From an uncultured Clostridia bacterium (GTDB taxonomy: Bacteria > Bacillota > Clostridia > Oscillospirales > Acutalibacteraceae), in the NCBI GenBank assembly GCA_946610835.1, contig CAMOCU010000093.1, positions 1-5,358 of the forward strand: 5,358 nucleotides of DNA, given 5' to 3'. This document shows positions 5,322 through 5,358 of the stretch, one piece after another. The stretch's first letter is position 1. Every line of letters begins with the position of its first letter. A program made the position numbers and the translations under genes. Under the pieces are notes generated by a model. The model ran no database searches. It was not told where the DNA came from and was given only the letters and a program-made list of their open reading frames with translations.

Positions 5322-5358
5322 TTTTCTCTCTCAATCTGTATATTTGACGTTTTCATTT

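Noticed and set aside
1..5358. CRISPR array, tRNA, rRNA or insertion sequence
   Set aside because: I saw no direct repeats with regular spacing, no tRNA-like cloverleaf and no transposase motif on either strand.

Overview
Every gene I can support in this window lies on the minus strand, so the region reads from right (5358) to left (1). Moderate GC content, consensus AGGAGG-type Shine-Dalgarno sites, overlapping genes, a WYL-domain regulator and a DUF1911/PoNi-type immunity remnant all suggest a low-to-mid-GC Firmicute, probably a gut Clostridium-type anaerobe. That is an inference from style, not an identification.

Layout in the direction of transcription: (1) 5321-4410, a WYL-family transcriptional regulator whose C-terminus looks frameshifted. 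(2) 4360-4312, a long near-perfect inverted repeat. (3) 4280-4212, a 22-residue peptide ORF behind a near-ideal ribosome binding site, ending in LDGG-TWH. (4) 4200-4167, a GC-rich hairpin. (5) 4135-3620, a 171-residue protein with faint E2-like (UBC-fold) features. (6) 3618-2248, a fusion of a JAMM/JAB isopeptidase and an E1-like (ThiF/MoeB/HesA) adenylating domain. (7) 2255-816, a single-module AAA+ ATPase of the ClpA/B/C second-domain type with its own N-terminal domain and an LGF tripeptide where ClpC carries its ClpP-binding loop. (8) 823-656, a 55-residue four-cysteine zinc-ribbon protein. (9) About 650-136, a decayed DUF1911/PoNi-like immunity gene. (10) 58-16, a perfect 15-bp inverted repeat followed by a short T-rich stretch, probably closing the transcription unit.

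Genes 5 to 8 are packed with a 1-nt gap or 8-nt overlaps and must be co-translated. Together they look like a compact prokaryotic ubiquitin-like modification cassette: a possible conjugating protein, an activating enzyme fused to a processing peptidase, an unfoldase and a small zinc protein. No beta-grasp ubiquitin-like protein is visible. The only candidate substrate inside the window is the 22-residue peptide. Its DGG-TWH end is what one would expect of a precursor trimmed by a JAMM peptidase and adenylated on the exposed glycine. This is a hypothesis. The JAMM, E1 and AAA+ assignments are firm, and the E2-like and peptide-substrate roles are speculative. The WYL regulator and the immunity-gene relic fit an accessory or defence-island setting.
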